A stretch of DNA of 14,293 bases from an uncultured Subdoligranulum sp. (lineage in GTDB: Bacteria > Bacillota_A > Clostridia > Oscillospirales > Ruminococcaceae), in NCBI RefSeq assembly GCF_937890665.1, contig NZ_CALADU010000223.1:1-14293 (forward strand), in the 5' to 3' direction. This document shows, in pieces, positions 6,931-13,564 of this stretch. The translations under genes and the position numbers were made by a program. Below the pieces are notes generated by a model. That model made no database searches, was not told where the DNA came from, and was given only the letters and a program-made list of their open reading frames with translations. Each line of letters begins with the position of its first letter. The stretch's first letter is position 1.

Positions 6931-7590
6931 TCAGCGGAAATAGGCCAGCCGCTTTTCCAGCCAGCCGAAGAGCAGCGTCAGCGCCCCCACAAAGACGAGG
7001 AAGAAGATGGCGGTGGAGAAGAGCGGCCAAATCAGACCTTTGGCGCTGTACTCTTTGGCCATCATGATGATGTCCTTGTTGGCGATGACGTTGGCCAAGG
7101 AGGTATCCTTGACCAGCGTAATGATCTCGTTGCCCATGGGGGGCAAGATCCGCTTGACGACCTGCAGCAAGGTGACCTTGAAGAAGATCTGGCTGCGGGT
7201 CATGCCCAGCACCTGCCCGGCCTCGGTCTGGCCCTTGGGCACCGCCTCGATGCCGCCGCGGTAAATTTCGGAAAAATAGCAGGCGTAGTTGATGGCAAAG
7301 GCCACCACCGCCGCCACCAGACGGCCACTGGAACCCGAGGGCCAGGGGCTTTCAAAGCCCAGCAGGCCGGGGCCCAGATAAATGACCAGAATTTGCAGCA
7401 TCAGCGGCGTACCGCGGATGATCCACACAAAGGTTTTCACAGCGCCCCGCAGCGGCGCAAAGCGGTTCATCGAACCAAAGGCCACCACCAGTCCCAGCGG
7501 TACCGCAAACAGCAAGGTCAGCCCGAACAACTGGCAGTTGAGCCAGAATGCTTCGGTCAGGCGGCCCCAGATAACACCCGCCTCGCCCAT
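6931..7590 (-). CDS. polar amino acid ABC importer, permease (first cassette)
   Basis: 219 residues, a membrane protein of the His/Glu/Gln/Arg permease family. It has about five hydrophobic segments, the early IIRGTPLMLQI motif, and the cytoplasmic EAA loop YRGGIEAVPKGQTEAGQVLG followed by LPPMGNEIITLVKDTSL that docks on the ATPase. The ATG at 7590 overlaps the last base of the lipoprotein stop (TGATG), suggesting translational coupling; the ribosome binding site is weak. A GTG five codons later with a purine-rich run ahead of it is a possible alternative start. Only one permease gene is present in the cassette, so the channel is probably a homodimer. Confidence 0.92.
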   Translation of the reverse strand: MGEAGVIWGRLTEAFWLNCQLFGLTLLFAVPLGLVVAFGSMNRFAPLRGAVKTFVWIIRGTPLMLQILVIYLGPGLLGFESPWPSGSSGRLVAAVVAFAINYACYFSEIYRGGIEAVPKGQTEAGQVLGMTRSQIFFKVTLLQVVKRILPPMGNEIITLVKDTSLANVIANKDIIMMAKEYSAKGLIWPLFSTAIFFLVFVGALTLLFGWLEKRLAYFR

Positions 7591-8426
7591 CAGTCGGCCA
7601 AGGTCAGGCCGTACTTGTCGGCCAGCGTCTGCATGGTGCTGTCCTCTTTCAGGGCGGCGAAAGCCTCATTGACGGCGGCAGCGGCATCGCTGCCCTTGCG
7701 GAAGGCCACGCCGTACTCTTCGGCGTTGAGCTCATCCACGATCTCCAAGTCGGCGTAGTCGGTGCCCTCACCGATCATAGCGGAAGCCAAGGTCAGGTCC
7801 AGCACGGCGGCGTCGGCGGTGCCGGCGGCCACTTCCATCAGGCAGTCGGTCTGGACGCTCTTGCTGATGTAGTCAGACTGGGACAGGTTCTCGTCCTCCT
7901 GCACGGTGGTCTCACCGGCGGAACCGGCCTCGGCCACCACAGTCTTGCCCACCAGATCGGCGGTGGAGGTATAGCCGCTGTCCTTCTTCATCACGACGAC
8001 CTGCGCATTCTTGGCATAGGCCTCGGTGCAGGCGGTGTTGGCCATGATGTCATCGGTCAGGGTCATGCCGTTCCAGATGCAGTCGATGCTCTTGGCGTCC
8101 AGCTCGACGATCTTGGTATCCCAGTTGATCTCCACAAATTCCGGCTCCACGCCCAGCTTCTCGCAGACGGCGGTGGCCAGCTCGGTGTCAAAGCCCACAA
8201 ACTCGCCGTTTTCGTCGGTGTAGTTCATGGGGGCGTAGACGGTGTAGCCGATGGTCATTTTGCCCTTGCCCTGAATGTAGGCCAGATCGCTCTCGTCCGC
8301 GGCAGCTTCGGCCGTGGAAGCGGCTTCGCTGGTGGAATCCGCCGTGGAGGCGGCATCCGACGAGGCGGCCGTAGAGCCGCAGGCGGCCAAGCTGGCGGCC
8401 AGCAGCAAGCTGATGAGTTTTTTCAT
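7590..8426 (-). CDS. amino acid ABC importer, substrate-binding lipoprotein (first cassette)
   Basis: 278 residues. A very short signal peptide ends in the lipobox LAAC with the lipidated Cys at 16, followed by a Ser/Ala/Asp linker to about residue 45 and a family 3 extracellular solute-binding domain (GYTVYAPMNYTDENGEFVGFD to the C-terminus). The protein would capture an amino acid outside the membrane and hand it to the permease. The stretch after GMTLT reads DDIM where most of the family has DERK, so the Arg that usually binds the substrate carboxylate is absent (Ile127 in its place); substrate choice is therefore open. The start ATG at 8426 has AGGAGG 8 bases upstream, and the open frame before it lies in the leader. 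First gene of the operon. Confidence 0.92.
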   Translation of the reverse strand: MKKLISLLLAASLAACGSTAASSDAASTADSTSEAASTAEAAADESDLAYIQGKGKMTIGYTVYAPMNYTDENGEFVGFDTELATAVCEKLGVEPEFVEINWDTKIVELDAKSIDCIWNGMTLTDDIMANTACTEAYAKNAQVVVMKKDSGYTSTADLVGKTVVAEAGSAGETTVQEDENLSQSDYISKSVQTDCLMEVAAGTADAAVLDLTLASAMIGEGTDYADLEIVDELNAEEYGVAFRKGSDAAAAVNEAFAALKEDSTMQTLADKYGLTLAD

Positions 8427-8473
8427 GATGATTCCCTCCTGTAATGTTCCCGATGGTTCCCTCACGCACAATC

Positions 8474-8495
8474 TTTACCACCTTAAAGCGGTAAA
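8474..8495. promoter_or_regulatory. palindromic element in the leader of the first ABC operon
   Basis: TTTACC, ten bases, GGTAAA, with further partial symmetry around a TTAA centre (9 of 11 paired positions). It lies just downstream of the predicted start point, a place suited to a repressor operator or an mRNA hairpin. Confidence 0.4.
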
Positions 8496-8511
8496 CCGAC
8501 GGTGTTTTTTA

Positions 8512-8540
8512 ATAGTACCGCAAAAACCGCGTTTGTGCAA
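8512..8540 (-). promoter_or_regulatory. promoter of the first amino acid ABC operon
   Basis: Minus strand: TTGCAC (8535-8540), a 17-base spacer and TACTAT (8512-8517). The leader to the lipoprotein ATG is about 80 bases. Confidence 0.7.
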
Positions 8541-8551
8541 GGGAAAACCGC

Positions 8552-8600
8552 AAAAAAAGCGGCAGGAACGGGGATTTTTCCCCCTCCTGCCGGATTTTTT
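8552..8600. terminator. bidirectional intrinsic terminator between the two ABC operons
   Basis: The arms CGGCAGGA (8560-8567) and TCCTGCCG (8585-8592), with inner GGGG/CCCC pairing, are flanked by seven A on the left and six T on the right. On the minus strand it directly follows the stop of the second ATPase gene and ends that operon ahead of the promoter of the first cassette. Confidence 0.9.
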
Positions 8601-9345
8601 ACAGAACTTTGCTCAAAAAGTCGATGGTCCGGGGCTGTTTGGGGTGGTTGATGACCTCGTCGGGGGTACCTTCCTCCACGATGTAGCCGCCTTCCATAAA
8701 GATGACCCGGCTGGCCACCTCGCGGGCAAAGCCGATCTCGTGGGTAACGACCACCATCGTCATGCCTTCGGCCGCCAACTGCTTCATAACTTGCAGCACC
8801 TCGCCCACCATTTCGGGGTCCAGAGCGGAGGTCGGTTCGTCAAAGAGCATGATGTCGGGGTTCATGGCCAGCGCCCGGGCGATGGCCACACGCTGCTTCT
8901 GGCCGCCGGACAACTGGGCGGGGTAGGCCTCGGCCTTGTCGGCCAGACCCACCCGGCTGAGCAGCCGCAGGGCGTTCTCCTTGGCCTGAGCCTTGGAGGC
9001 CTTTTTCAGTTCGGTGGGGGCCAGCGTCATGTTGCCCATGACGTTCAGGTTGTTGAAGAGGTTAAAGTGCTGGAACACCATACCCACGTTTTCCCGCACC
9101 TTATTGATGTCGGTTTTCTTGTCGGTCAGGTCGTGGCCGTCCACCACCACCTCGCCGCCGGTGATCTCTTCCAGCCGGTTGAGGCACCGCAGGAAGGTGG
9201 ATTTGCCGGAACCGGAGGGGCCCAGAATAACGACGACTTCGCCCTCGCAGATATCGGTGGAAACATCCTTGAGCACTTCCAGATTGCCGAAGCTCTTTTG
9301 CAGATGGGAGACATGGATCTTGACGTTTTCCTTATTCACGGCCAC
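8599..9345 (-). CDS. polar amino acid ABC importer, ATPase subunit (second cassette, GlnQ-like)
   Basis: 248 residues, the usual GlnQ length. Walker A is GPSGSGKS (42-49), then VFQHFNLF with the Q-loop, [22 protein letters not shown] and the switch VTHE. It powers amino acid uptake from the cytoplasmic side. The start is the GTG at 9345-9343 with GGAG 8 bases upstream; that site lies inside the permease gene, and the two genes overlap by 14 bases (9332-9345), implying coupled translation. The stop runs into the T-run of the bidirectional terminator. Its sequence is nearer to classical GlnQ than the ATPase of the first cassette, which has an extra insert. Confidence 0.95.
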   Translation of the reverse strand: MAVNKENVKIHVSHLQKSFGNLEVLKDVSTDICEGEVVVILGPSGSGKSTFLRCLNRLEEITGGEVVVDGHDLTDKKTDINKVRENVGMVFQHFNLFNNLNVMGNMTLAPTELKKASKAQAKENALRLLSRVGLADKAEAYPAQLSGGQKQRVAIARALAMNPDIMLFDEPTSALDPEMVGEVLQVMKQLAAEGMTMVVVTHEIGFAREVASRVIFMEGGYIVEEGTPDEVINHPKQPRTIDFLSKVL

Positions 9346-10006
9346 GGTTAAGTCTCCTTTCCACTTTCTTGGCCAGCACCGACAGGGCGGTGATGACGAC
9401 GAGGTACATAATGGCTACGATGGTCCAGACCTCAAAGACCTTGAAGGAGTTGGCCACCACGTTTTTGGCGGTGTTGACCAGCTCGGGGAAGCCGATGACC
9501 GACAGGATGGAGGTATCCTTCAGGGTGATGATGAACTGGTTGATGATGCTGGGGATCATGGTGCGGATGGCCTGGGGCAGCACGACGCGGACCATGGCCC
9601 GCCAGTAGGGCAGGCCCAAGCTGCGGGCGGCTTCCATCTGGCCTTTGTCCACGCTCTCGATACCGGCGCGGATGATCTCGGCCATATAGGCGCCGCAGTT
9701 CAGGGCCAGACAGATGGTGCCGGCCTGCAGGGCGGTCAGGGTCACGCCGTTAAAGCCCAGAATGCTGTTGAAGAGGGCGGGCATGCCCAGATAGATGTAG
9801 AAGGCCAGCACGATCATGGGCACGCCGCGGATGGCGTCCACAAAGATGATGGACACGATGTTGCAGGCGCGGTTTTTGACCACGCTGAGCAGACCGAAGA
9901 TCAGGCCCAGAATGCAGGCGAAGAACAACCCGCAGAGCGCCAGCAGCAGCGTCTGGCCCATAGCGGCCAGCAGCAGGTTGCCGTAGGTGGATACGATGCC
10001 GATCAA
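9332..10006 (-). CDS. polar amino acid ABC importer, permease (second cassette)
   Basis: 224 residues, His/Glu/Gln/Arg permease family. It has the [16 protein letters not shown] motif and the EAA loop [21 protein letters not shown] followed by [25 protein letters not shown], with about five membrane segments. The start is taken as the TTG at 10006-10004, since AAAGGAG lies 10 bases ahead and the family's first segment ([18 protein letters not shown]) begins just after. The frame stays open to 10066, but that stretch contains a terminator-like hairpin. A later ATG at the MGQ residues would cut the first segment. The gene lies 276 bases downstream of its lipoprotein gene, far more than in the first cassette. 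Confidence 0.9.
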   Translation of the reverse strand: MIGIVSTYGNLLLAAMGQTLLLALCGLFFACILGLIFGLLSVVKNRACNIVSIIFVDAIRGVPMIVLAFYIYLGMPALFNSILGFNGVTLTALQAGTICLALNCGAYMAEIIRAGIESVDKGQMEAARSLGLPYWRAMVRVVLPQAIRTMIPSIINQFIITLKDTSILSVIGFPELVNTAKNVVANSFKVFEVWTIVAIMYLVVITALSVLAKKVERRLNRGRE

Positions 10007-10048
10007 AGGCAGGTCTCTCCTTTCCAAACTTAAAAGGGGGTACACACG

Positions 10049-10081
10049 AAAAACAGGGACGCCCAACTGACCAGGCGTCCC
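10049..10081 (-). terminator. terminator-like hairpin between lipoprotein and permease genes (probable partial terminator)
   Basis: On the minus strand GGGACGCC, a 10-base loop, GGCGTCCC, then TGTTTTT. It ends about 43 bases before the permease start, and no promoter fits between. Partial termination here would leave the lipoprotein more abundant than the membrane parts. Confidence 0.65.
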
Positions 10082-10143
10082 CGTGGGCTTTTAAATTGGT
10101 CGACGGCGACGGACATGCGCCGGCGGCGGCGACACAACCCGGG

Positions 10144-10204
10144 AAATTTGACCCGAAATTGTGTGCGAGGCCCCGTGCCGAGTGCGCGGTTTCGGGTCAA
10201 ATTT
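10144..10204. repeat. 15-bp perfect inverted repeat in the second ABC operon spacer
   Basis: AAATTTGACCCGAAA (10144-10158) and TTTCGGGTCAAATTT (10190-10204), separated by 31 bases. In plus-strand RNA the stem can grow inward by eight more pairs using G-U wobbles; in minus-strand RNA those become A-C mismatches. It has no T-run, so it is not a terminator. Confidence 0.8.
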
Positions 10205-10219
10205 TGTCGAAGGGGATTT

Positions 10220-10275
10220 CAAAGAGGGGAAACAGACGCGTTAGGCACCGCCGTGCGCGGCTGTTGCCCCTTTTG
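10220..10275 (-). other. stem-loop immediately after the lipoprotein stop codon
   Basis: An outer imperfect stem pairs 10220-10235 with 10261-10275 (one mismatch, one bulge). Inside is GCAC-CGCC-GTGC. It begins 7 bases past the lipoprotein stop on the minus transcript, where a hairpin could protect the upstream mRNA from 3' exonucleases. Confidence 0.55.
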
Positions 10276-10282
10276 ACCCCAA

Positions 10283-11107
10283 TTAGCCGAGGTACTTGGC
10301 CAGAATCTCATCGTACTTGCCGTTGGCCTTGATGTTGGCCAGACCGGCGTTGAACATATCGATAAGTTCCTGATTGTCGGCGTTGAAGATGGCGAAGCCG
10401 TAGTCGCCGCCCTCATTGGCGGTATCCTCCAGCACCTTCAGGGCCAGATTGCCGTCCTTGATGGAAGCCTGCATGATGGGGGTATCCTCGAAGCAGGCAA
10501 CGCACTGGCCGCCCAAAACGGCCTGATACATCGTGGGGGAATCCTCGAAGGAGGTGATGGTGAAGCCATACTGGTCCTTCAGGCTCTCGGCATAGGCAGC
10601 GCCCTGGGTGCCGATCTTGACGGCGACGTTCTTGCCGGCCAGATCCTCAAAGCCGGTGATGTCGGAGTCCGCAGCCACGGTCATGGTCTGGGTGGCGGTG
10701 TAGTACCCGTCCGAGAAGATCCAGCCGGATTCCTTGCGCTCATCGGTGATGGACGCACCGGCGATCATGCCGTCAGCCTGACCGGCCTGGCAAGCGGCAA
10801 TGGCGCTGTCCCAGCCCAGGCTCTTCATTTCATACTGAAACCCCTGATCCTCGGCAATGGCGGCAACGATGTCCACATCGATGCCCACGAAGTTGCCGGA
10901 AGCGTCGGTGTACTCAAAGGGCTTGAAGACGGTATCGGTGGCGATGACCCAAGTCTTGTCGGAACCGGCGTTCTCGGCGGTAGCACCCTCCGAGGTAGCA
11001 CCCTCCGCAGCGGAAGAAGCAGCCGCGCTGCTGCTGGCGGAAGAACCGCAGGCAGCCAAAGACAGCGCCATCATAGCAGCCATACCCAAAGCGAACAATT
11101 TTTTCAT
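10283..11107 (-). CDS. amino acid ABC importer, substrate-binding lipoprotein (second cassette, GlnH-like)
   Basis: 274 residues. The signal peptide ends in LAAC with the lipidated Cys at 20, then a Ser/Ala/Glu linker to about residue 50 and a complete family 3 solute-binding domain. It keeps the usual ligand-site features: DTVFKPFEY, VGIDVDI, GASITDERKESGWIFSDGYY with the carboxylate-binding Arg, IGTQGAAYAES and CFEDTP. The overall resemblance is to glutamine/polar amino acid binders such as GlnH, but exact specificity cannot be set. The start ATG at 11107 has AAAGGA 6 bases upstream. It is first in the operon, behind a strong promoter and a 126-base leader that holds a terminator-like hairpin, and is followed by a structured spacer before the permease. 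Confidence 0.94.
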   Translation of the reverse strand: MKKLFALGMAAMMALSLAACGSSASSSAAASSAAEGATSEGATAENAGSDKTWVIATDTVFKPFEYTDASGNFVGIDVDIVAAIAEDQGFQYEMKSLGWDSAIAACQAGQADGMIAGASITDERKESGWIFSDGYYTATQTMTVAADSDITGFEDLAGKNVAVKIGTQGAAYAESLKDQYGFTITSFEDSPTMYQAVLGGQCVACFEDTPIMQASIKDGNLALKVLEDTANEGGDYGFAIFNADNQELIDMFNAGLANIKANGKYDEILAKYLG

Positions 11108-11172
11108 GGTGTATCCTTTCCTCTCTCTCTAAATTCACGGCCCACGGCCGCAGCAATGCGGGCAATATACAG

Positions 11173-11210
11173 AAAAAGGGCCACAGCAATCCATACGGAT
11201 GCTATCGCCC
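11173..11210 (-). promoter_or_regulatory. leader attenuator of the second ABC operon
   Basis: Minus strand: a stem GGGC-ATAGCA-TCC against GGA-TGCTGT-GCCC (one mismatch, one bulge, one G-U), loop GTAT, then TTTTT (11173-11177). It lies between the promoter and the lipoprotein gene and looks like an intrinsic terminator. A competing 5-bp hairpin, CTATC (11213-11217) with GATAG (11202-11206), would sequester its left arm. A short Cys-rich frame (11194-11135, or 11224-11135 from an earlier ATG) overlaps it. Confidence 0.6.
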
Positions 11211-11239
11211 TTGATAGTGCCCATACATCGTACTTTTGT

Positions 11240-11267
11240 ATTATATCATTTTTCTATCAAAAGTCAA
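11240..11267 (-). promoter_or_regulatory. strong promoter of the second amino acid ABC operon
   Basis: Minus strand: TTGACT (11262-11267), a 16-base spacer and a perfect TATAAT (11240-11245) with an extended TGA. The predicted start is near 11233. Confidence 0.85.
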
Positions 11268-11317
11268 GCTGTGGGGCGGTTTTCGGTTTCTTTTTTTAAG
11301 TTTCGGCCAATTTTTAC

Positions 11318-11908
11318 TTATAGTTGCTTTGCTGCGCAAAGCAAAATCTCCAATGCCTTATCCAACCCCAGCTTGCTGGTGCACAGCGTCAGGTCGTAGT
11401 TGCGGCTGTCGCCGTAGACTTGGCCGGTGTGTTTGGCGCAGTAGTTGCGGCGGGCCCGGTCGGCGGAATCCATATCCGTTTCCAGTTTATCGAAGGGGGT
11501 GTCGGGCATCATGTCCCGCATCCGCAAAAGCCGCCAGTTGCGGTCGGCATGGACGAACACCCGCAGGCAGTGGTCGAACTCCCGCAGGATATAGTCGGCG
11601 TTGCGACCCACGATGACGCAGCTTTCCTTGTCGGCCAGCTCCCGGATCGCCCGGACCTGCGCGTTCCAAAGTTCCTCGCTCAGCGGTTTGTCGTAGAAGT
11701 TGAACAGGCTCTGGGTAAAGCCGAACTCATGGGGCACCCGCTCGTCCCAGCGGCGCACCTGCTCGGGGCTTAGGTGGGCGCTGGCCTTGGCGGTGCGCAG
11801 GATGATGTCCCGGTCATAGTAGGCGATGCCCAGTTCCCGGGCCAGACGGCGGCCCAGTTCGCCGCCGCCGGCGCCGAACTCTCGGCCGATGGTGATGATT
11901 CGTTTCAT
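11318..11908 (-). CDS. cytidylate kinase-like family protein
   Basis: 196 residues. The N-terminus MKRIITIGREFGAGGGELGR carries the variant P-loop of the cytidylate kinase-like family (PF13189 type), followed by LARELGIAYYDRDII, a central CVIVGRNADYIL, and LRVFVHADRNWRLLRM typical of its nucleotide-kinase fold. Family members are common in Clostridia, but their true substrate is mostly untested, and a separate housekeeping Cmk usually exists elsewhere; so call it kinase-like. The start is the ATG at 11908 with AAGGAGG 10 bases upstream; the frame is open well beyond that but overlaps the YcxB-like gene. A 9-bp hairpin (11324-11344) covers its last codons but lacks a T-run. No own promoter is visible in the GC-rich 73 bases upstream, so it may rely on read-through. 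Confidence 0.85.
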   Translation of the reverse strand: MKRIITIGREFGAGGGELGRRLARELGIAYYDRDIILRTAKASAHLSPEQVRRWDERVPHEFGFTQSLFNFYDKPLSEELWNAQVRAIRELADKESCVIVGRNADYILREFDHCLRVFVHADRNWRLLRMRDMMPDTPFDKLETDMDSADRARRNYCAKHTGQVYGDSRNYDLTLCTSKLGLDKALEILLCAAKQL

Positions 11909-11959
11909 AGGCAGAAAACCTCCTTGGTTCGTGGGCAGGGCGGCGCCCCGCCCGCGGCG

Positions 11960-11979
11960 AAAACCGGGCTGCGGCCCGG
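11960..11979 (-). terminator. short intrinsic terminator after the YcxB-like gene
   Basis: Minus strand: CCGGGC, loop CGCA, GCCCGG, then TTTT, directly after the stop. With only four T it may be leaky, which would let transcription pass into the kinase-like gene. Confidence 0.6.
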
Positions 11980-11981
11980 AT

Positions 11982-12524
11982 TTAGCGGGTTGTGTGCAGT
12001 TTTTCGGCGGGCATGTGGGCCTGCAGCAGCGTCCACAGGGCGTCGGCGCCGCCGGGGATCTGTTCCACCGGCAGCAGATAGGCCTGGGTGGCACTGTTAT
12101 AAAGGTAGATGGTCGTGGGGGTGCGCCACGCCCCGTACAGGTCCGCCCACGTGTGGGTGACGGCCTCCTCCGCCTTGTCCTGCTTGCCGGCGGGCCACAT
12201 CCGCACACCGGCATCGTCCAGATCCACCCGGTAGGCGATGCGGGGCCGGTCCAGCCCCATGCTCCGGGCCTGCTGCTTCACCGAGCGGAAAAACATACCG
12301 AAATAGACCGCCGGCAGCCCGATGCCCAGCACCACCAGCACCACGCCGGGGATCACATCCCCCCGCAAAAAGGGAAAGACCGCGGCGAAGAGCAGCAGCA
12401 CCGCGAAGATCAGCGGGCGGACCCACCGCTTGCGGCGGCGGATCACATCAAAGACGGCAAATTCACGAAAAATCTCGGTGTTGATCTGCACCGGGACGGA
12501 GAGTACGGTATGGGTACCGGCCAT
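11982..12524 (-). CDS. YcxB-like membrane protein
   Basis: 180 residues. A short cytoplasmic N-terminus with a basic patch (RRRKRW, 29-34) leads into two membrane helices at about 36-53 and 57-78. The soluble C-terminal domain runs DLDDAGVRMW... HTWADLYGAWRTPTTIYLY... YLLPVEQIPG, the layout of the YcxB-like domain found in many small Firmicutes proteins of unknown function. The start is the ATG at 12524 with GGAGG 9 bases upstream; the frame is open for 21 codons earlier across the promoter. No role can be proposed from the neighbours. Confidence 0.75.
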   Translation of the reverse strand: MAGTHTVLSVPVQINTEIFREFAVFDVIRRRKRWVRPLIFAVLLLFAAVFPFLRGDVIPGVVLVVLGIGLPAVYFGMFFRSVKQQARSMGLDRPRIAYRVDLDDAGVRMWPAGKQDKAEEAVTHTWADLYGAWRTPTTIYLYNSATQAYLLPVEQIPGGADALWTLLQAHMPAEKLHTTR

Positions 12525-12554
12525 GGCGAGCCACCTCCGGGAATGTTTTTTCTT

Positions 12555-12583
12555 ATGATACCATGCCGCCGGGTCCATCGCAA
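12555..12583 (-). promoter_or_regulatory. promoter of the YcxB-like gene
   Basis: Minus strand: TTGCGA (12578-12583), a 17-base spacer and TATCAT (12555-12560) with an extended TGG. Confidence 0.65.
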
Positions 12584-12648
12584 GCAAAAGCAGGCAACTT
12601 TTTGCAGGGCTTGCCCGCCGGGGCGGCGGGTGGTATCCTGTAAAGCTG

Positions 12649-12670
12649 CCGGGGCGCGGCGGGTCCCCGG
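12649..12670. terminator. stem-loop just after treR (weak terminator candidate)
   Basis: CCGGGG, a 10-base GC-rich loop and CCCCGG, starting one base past the treR stop. The minus-strand tail is CAGCTTTAC with no real T-run, so termination is doubtful. Confidence 0.35.
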
Positions 12671-12671
12671 T

Positions 12672-13394
12672 TTATTTGCGGCGGGTGGCGGTGTCCTGAA
12701 AGCAGAAATAGTCGGGCTGATGCCGGGACTGGGTGTATTCAAAAAGCAGGCCGTCGGCGTTGAAGGTCTGGTTGGTCACCACCGCCACACAGTCGTAGCC
12801 GTCCAGATCCAGCAGCCGCTCGTCCCGGCTGGTGGCGTGTTCCACCGTCATTTTGCGCTTGCTGGTGATGATCTGCATGCCCAGCACATTCTCGATGTAT
12901 TCGTAGATGGAGCGCTCGGCGATGTCGGCGGTCAGGGCGGGCACCAAGTCCTGCAAAAAGTAGTTCACGTCAAGGATCAGCGCCTTGCCGTCCAGATACC
13001 GCACCCGCTGTACCGCCCACAGGGCGTCCCCGGGGGCAAACCCGCTGAGGGCGGCCAACCGTTCGTCGGCGGTGATCAGGTCAAAGGCCACCACCCGGGT
13101 GACGGCGTGCAGGTGATTGCGGCGGGCGGTTTCTTGAAAGGTCTCGATGCCGCCGATGAGGAAGGTGGTCTTGCCCACCGGGCGGTAGATGACCCGCGCC
13201 CCCTTGCCGTGGATGGGCTGCACATAGCCGTCGGCCATCAGTTCGGACAGCGCCCGGCGCACCGTGTTGCGGGAACAGTCGTACTCCATGATCAGGGTAT
13301 TTTCCGAGGGCAGCAGGGAGGGATAGGCGTATTCCTGCGCTTCGATCTTTTTCTTGATGCTGCGGTAGATCCCCTCAAACTTTGCTTTTGGCAC
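12672..13394 (-). CDS. treR: GntR/HutC-family trehalose operon repressor TreR
   Basis: 240 residues. The N-terminal winged helix-turn-helix has LPSENTLIMEYDCSRNTVRRAL (29-49) and the wing GYVQPIHGKGARV (56-68). The rest is a UTRA effector domain, with KTTFLIGGIETFQE at its start and YFLQD...SIYEYIENVLG in the middle, as in TreR proteins that sense trehalose-6-phosphate. It sits divergent to the trehalose PTS gene, with palindromic operators between. The start is chosen as the GTG at 13394-13392, which has GGGGG 8 bases upstream and lies 29 bases from the predicted transcription start. The frame extends to a TTG at 13418, only about 5 bases inside the transcript, and the nearby ATG at 13422 is out of frame. 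Function rests on family and context. Confidence 0.88.
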   Translation of the reverse strand: MPKAKFEGIYRSIKKKIEAQEYAYPSLLPSENTLIMEYDCSRNTVRRALSELMADGYVQPIHGKGARVIYRPVGKTTFLIGGIETFQETARRNHLHAVTRVVAFDLITADERLAALSGFAPGDALWAVQRVRYLDGKALILDVNYFLQDLVPALTADIAERSIYEYIENVLGMQIITSKRKMTVEHATSRDERLLDLDGYDCVAVVTNQTFNADGLLFEYTQSRHQPDYFCFQDTATRRK

Positions 13395-13407
13395 GGTGAC
13401 GACCCCC

Positions 13408-13425
13408 AACTTGTTCAAACATTGG
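13408..13425. promoter_or_regulatory. degenerate third tre operator over the treR start
   Basis: AACTTGTTCAAACATTGG agrees with the perfect operator AACTTGTTTAAACAAGTT at 13 of 18 positions; the left half is intact and the right end is degraded. It covers the predicted treR transcription start, consistent with mild autorepression. Confidence 0.5.
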
Positions 13426-13429
13426 TTTC

Positions 13430-13458
13430 AGTATACCGTGAAACTGCCCAACACGCAA
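13430..13458 (-). promoter_or_regulatory. treR promoter
   Basis: Minus strand: TTGCGT (13453-13458), a 17-base spacer and TATACT (13430-13435). Transcription should start near 13423. Confidence 0.75.
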
Positions 13459-13520
13459 GCCCCCCGTTTGTGCTTTGCGCCGAAAATAGGCCGAGGACCG
13501 CGGAATTTTGTGCCATCCGC

Positions 13521-13549
13521 TTGACTTGTTTAAACAAGTAGGCTATACT
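13521..13549 (+). promoter_or_regulatory. treP promoter
   Basis: TTGACT (13521-13526), a 17-base spacer and TATACT (13544-13549). The spacer and half of the -35 are covered by the first tre operator, so repressor binding would block RNA polymerase. Confidence 0.85.
13524..13539. promoter_or_regulatory. tre operator 1 (perfect palindrome)
   Basis: ACTTGTTTAAACAAGT, a perfect 16-bp palindrome in the treP promoter, of the short inverted-repeat kind bound by GntR/HutC regulators. TreR is the obvious ligand. Confidence 0.85.
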
Positions 13550-13564
13550 CATAACTGCAAACGG

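Noticed and set aside
10007..10066. N-terminal extension of the second permease to an ATG at 10066
   Set aside because: The added 20 codons cover a terminator-like hairpin and have no ribosome binding site, whereas AAAGGAG precedes the TTG at 10006.
11108..11233. T-box riboswitch in the leader of the second ABC operon
   Set aside because: The leader is too short and has no T-box sequence or specifier-loop arrangement. Only a terminator-like hairpin and a weak competing hairpin are seen.
11909..12214. N-terminal extension of the kinase-like protein
   Set aside because: It overlaps the YcxB-like gene in another frame, and the family's N-terminal P-loop begins exactly at the ATG at 11908 with a strong ribosome binding site.
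11826..13541. Open frame of 571 codons on the plus strand
   Set aside because: Antisense to three recognisable genes and crosses the treR promoter. Low-quality composition and no start signals.
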